From NCBI GenBank assembly GCA_037447655.1, contig JBBHKE010000722.1:1-64000 (forward strand): a stretch of DNA of 64,000 nucleotides. Reading direction: 5' to 3'. This DNA comes from Zygnema cylindricum (Eukaryota; Streptophyta; Zygnematophyceae; Zygnematales; Zygnemataceae). The notes below the pieces were generated by a model. The model ran no database searches and had not been told where the DNA came from. It saw only the letters and a program-made list of their open reading frames with translations. The position numbers and the translations under genes were made by a program. Of this stretch, positions 63,205 to 64,000 are shown one piece after another (within the stretch, counting starts at the first letter, position 1; each line of letters opens with the position of its first letter).

Positions 63205-63632
63205 GAAGAAAGAGGAGAGAGAGGGGAGAGAGGGATAGAGAGAGGAGAGAGAGGAGAGAGAGAGTGGGGGAGAGAGAGAGGGGAGATAGATAGAGAGAGA
63301 GAGAAAGAGAGCACTCAATAATCCGCTTTCCGATACCCGATTTCCAGTCATGATCATTATTTTCATCATTTTTCTCAAAATGATGTCAAAGTTATGCCTC
63401 GAGTTACATAATTGTCCTAAGATTCTCAAAAAACGATGTATTATAGATGCAATATGCTCACCTTGGAAATTATATGTAACCGATTATCCGAATATTTTCC
63501 AAATAAAATATTCCAAACTCCAATAATAAGCGCGAGCCAAACAAGATTCCGGACCGCATGTCGGAGGCCATAAACAAAGTACAAAACTCGTTGTCGTAAA
63601 AGATATTGTTTTTCAATAATTGCTATGAGAAT
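53081..63632 (-). CDS. MSL: MscS-like mechanosensitive channel, plant MSL type (5' partial)
   Basis: Nine exons in the window: 63462-63632, 61389-62429, 60557-60697, 59935-60177, 56124-56339, 55454-55485, 54818-54962, 54166-54291, 53081-53221 (stop at 53081-53083); 751 residues with matching phases. Order: RVLYFVYGLRHAV and a membrane helix; a second helix then ERIQDAIFHQYVLETLSGPP; a ~270-residue Asn/Ser/Gly-rich loop; MKRLVKRIRNTRLSTY; FLVEDYAAKAFVLFEGAETG and NWVVNAYRERKALSLTLSD; the MscS core with the pore-lining helix (VFGNQAKVTFEALIFLFIMH, PFDVGDRVNIEG); the beta domain (EINVLYTVFL, VFWPND, NVYRSPPQWDS); and the C-terminal domain (ERLQKYIDSQSQFY, RRSNLIIHIRACIIELGLE). This motif order is that of plant plasma-membrane MSL proteins, which release ions under membrane tension. 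The first exons lie beyond the right edge. Confidence 0.92.
53385..54000. repeat. ACATCN hexanucleotide array in the last MSL intron
   Basis: Plus strand ACATCC/ACATCG/ACATCA repeats for about 600 bp. The minus strand reads Asp-Val repeats for 250 codons, an artefact of the 6-bp period. Confidence 0.9.
54640..54817 (-). repeat. Tandem donor-site copies after MSL exon 7
   Basis: Gene sense units of ~45 bp like TATGTTAACAAATTAAAG|GTAAGATCTAAA. The first is the true exon end (AAATTAAAG|GTAGGATCC); about four more follow downstream, each with GTAAGATC or GTGAGATC. Confidence 0.85.
54963..55190 (-). pseudogene. Fossil duplicate of MSL exon 7 start
   Basis: At about 55125-55185 (gene sense) TTTTTAACAG acceptor, then TGAATGTTCAGAAAAAGTTT, matching exon 7 (NGSSEKVFWPNDQLKLK) as NECSEKVY-stop-PKDQLKLK: the Trp codon has become TGA. 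Between it and exon 7 is an A-rich stretch with a second tandem repeat (AGGAGGAAAGTTAGAGAG). Confidence 0.75.
55550..56123. repeat. Purine-rich MSL intron with copies of the exon 5 donor edge
   Basis: GA-rich tract on the plus strand. Gene sense copies of the exon 5 end (true TCTTATGTGGTGGAG|GTGAGAG) lie near 55940 (TCTTATATGGTGGAGATGCG) and 55795 (TATTACATTGTGGAGGCGAG), each followed by a GA/CT microsatellite. Confidence 0.75.
56340..56700 (-). pseudogene. Two fossil copies of the MSL pore exon start
   Basis: Gene sense copies of the start of exon 5 (VMCVVVFVVSLLIIGV): one near 56385-56470 with acceptor GGGCAG and LMLVVVFVVSLL before breaking; one near 56565-56690 reading LMLVVLLFVSLLIIGVGNLS and on to the LVLIF position, then frame loss. 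They show the membrane-helix part of the exon was tandemly duplicated. Confidence 0.75.
56480..59690. repeat. 3.2-kb GAAGAGGGG minisatellite in MSL intron 4
   Basis: A basic unit of 9 bp (GAAGAGGGG) with few pyrimidines on the plus strand. Higher-order blocks recur: AGGAGATTAAGAGGGAAGAG followed by GGGCAGAGGAAAAG near 57325, 57455, 57705 and 57825; and GGAAAGAGATGGAGAGGGGG near 58815 and 59380. Long Leu-Pro-Ser/Phe frames on the minus strand (up to 381 codons) and Arg-Gly-Glu frames on the plus strand are by-products of the period. Confidence 0.95.
60310..60556. repeat. GA microsatellite in MSL intron 3
   Basis: Nearly pure GA/GGA on the plus strand with AGATCGAGATCGA inserts, ending at the exon 3 donor. 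Confidence 0.85.
60698..61125 (-). repeat. Tandem copies of the MSL exon 3 acceptor edge
   Basis: Three extra units of ~135 bp. The first keeps the acceptor and the first codons almost intact (60798-60841: TTCTGCAG, ACAGTCTCTCCTCTGACC, ATGAAGCGTCTCGTC); the second (about 60950) and third (about 61085) are increasingly degraded. Each unit also carries a GA microsatellite and AAAAAGTAACCCTTNG-type sequence. Confidence 0.8.
61120..61388. repeat. CT-rich tandem repeat in MSL intron 2
   Basis: About four imperfect ~60-bp units (CTCCATTCTCTCCCA; TCCTTTCAATCCTTCCCTCT) between the exon 3 copies and the exon 2 donor at 61388. Confidence 0.75.
62460..62860. repeat. TTTAGTCTTTCATTCC repeat in MSL intron 1
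   Basis: Imperfect tandem units of ~15-16 bp (CCTTTAGTCTTTTATT and variants). No coding sense. Confidence 0.85.
62870..63461 (-). repeat. Tandem copies of the MSL exon 1 donor edge
   Basis: Gene sense exon end GATAATCGGTTACATATAAT/TTCCAAG|GTGAGC. Copies occur near 63150 (ATTTCCAAG|GTTGGTATTG), near 63020 (ATCATTTCCAAGTTTGATAC) and near 62910 (GGATAATCAAGGGCACATAA then TTTCTTAG|GTGGGC). A GA microsatellite (63163-63312) is interspersed. Confidence 0.7.
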
Positions 63633-63709
63633 CTGTGTCGTATTTTACGAACAATAGTTTGAATAAGAGAATGTATAAAAAAGTTAGAGATGTTCTATGG
63701 GAATTGATT

Positions 63710-63780
63710 ATGTATAAGGTGCGAAACTCGTTATCGCAAAAGATAATGTTTTTCCATAATCGCTATGAGAACATCAACAA
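63710..63780 (-). pseudogene. Fossil duplicate of the start of MSL exon 1 (window numbering)
   Basis: Gene sense GTTCTCATAGCGATTATGGA then AAAACATTATCTTTTGCGAT matches the true exon start (ATTCTCATAGCAATTATTGA...) but reads VLIAIMEKHYLLR-stop. It lacks a clear acceptor. Confidence 0.7.
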
Positions 63781-64000
63781 ACAAAACAATAACAAACAAA
63801 AACAAAAGCTAAAAGAATGTATTTGGGATTATGCTATTGGAATTGATAAACAATAACCCAATTTACCAGATATTACCAGAGTTAAGAATCCATTTAATTT
63901 TACGAATAATAGCCCAATTTAACAAATACAGTTTGAGTTAAAAATCTATTAAATTTTACGATTAATAACCCGATTTACCTAATGAAATTAGAATTGTGCT
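63781..64000. other. MSL upstream intron, right edge
   Basis: AT-rich with two related units (ACGAATAATAGCCCAATTTA and ACGATTAATAACCCGATTTA). The remaining 5' exons of the channel gene lie outside. Confidence 0.5.

Noticed and set aside
1-64000. CRISPR arrays, operons, ribosome binding sites, prokaryotic phage features
   Set aside because: The spliced genes, MITEs and copia remnant show nuclear eukaryotic DNA; the regular repeats are mini- and microsatellites without spacers.

Overview
The window is nuclear DNA from a eukaryote with many short exons, long repeat-filled introns and abundant MITEs. Three gene families point to the green lineage (Viridiplantae), probably an alga: an MscS-like channel of the plant MSL type, a TIPIN/Csm3/Swi3 protein with the N-terminal CCHC zinc knuckle seen in plant TIPIN, and an ATRX-type SNF2 remodeller. 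I cannot name the genus. One 10-N assembly gap lies at 15482-15491. All exon models come from reading splice sites, phase and conserved protein motifs by eye.

Layout. 1-1640: first two exons of an unidentified minus-strand gene that leaves the window on the left; a TGTCCA-type minisatellite follows its second exon. 1.7-17.9 kb: gene-poor, packed with non-autonomous transposons (a TA-flanked MITE family with CACCGCC termini, a hAT-like family with 8-bp target duplications, a ~730-bp inverted-repeat element), a broken Ty1/copia element, and fragments of a repeated unknown protein. 17.9-24.3 kb: two ~2.35-kb copies of a block carrying the last exon of the ATRX-like gene. 23.4-45.2 kb: the ATRX-like gene, minus strand, 28 exons, about 2191 residues, with two tandem ADD domains. 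45.2-47.8 kb: shared head-to-head intergenic region. 47.8-51.2 kb: TIPIN, plus strand, 5 exons, 536 residues. 53.1-63.6 kb: MSL channel, minus strand, 9 exons and 751 residues inside the window, 5' end beyond the right edge.

How the genes relate. ATRX (H3.3 deposition and heterochromatin replication) and TIPIN (replication fork protection) are divergently placed and both act on chromatin during replication; the channel is unrelated.

The most unusual feature is architectural. In all three well-modelled genes many introns begin or end with tandem, decaying copies of the adjacent exon edge together with its splice site. They range from a single half-exon copy to about 13 donor-site copies, and in the extreme case the whole terminal exon of ATRX is duplicated with its reading frame intact.
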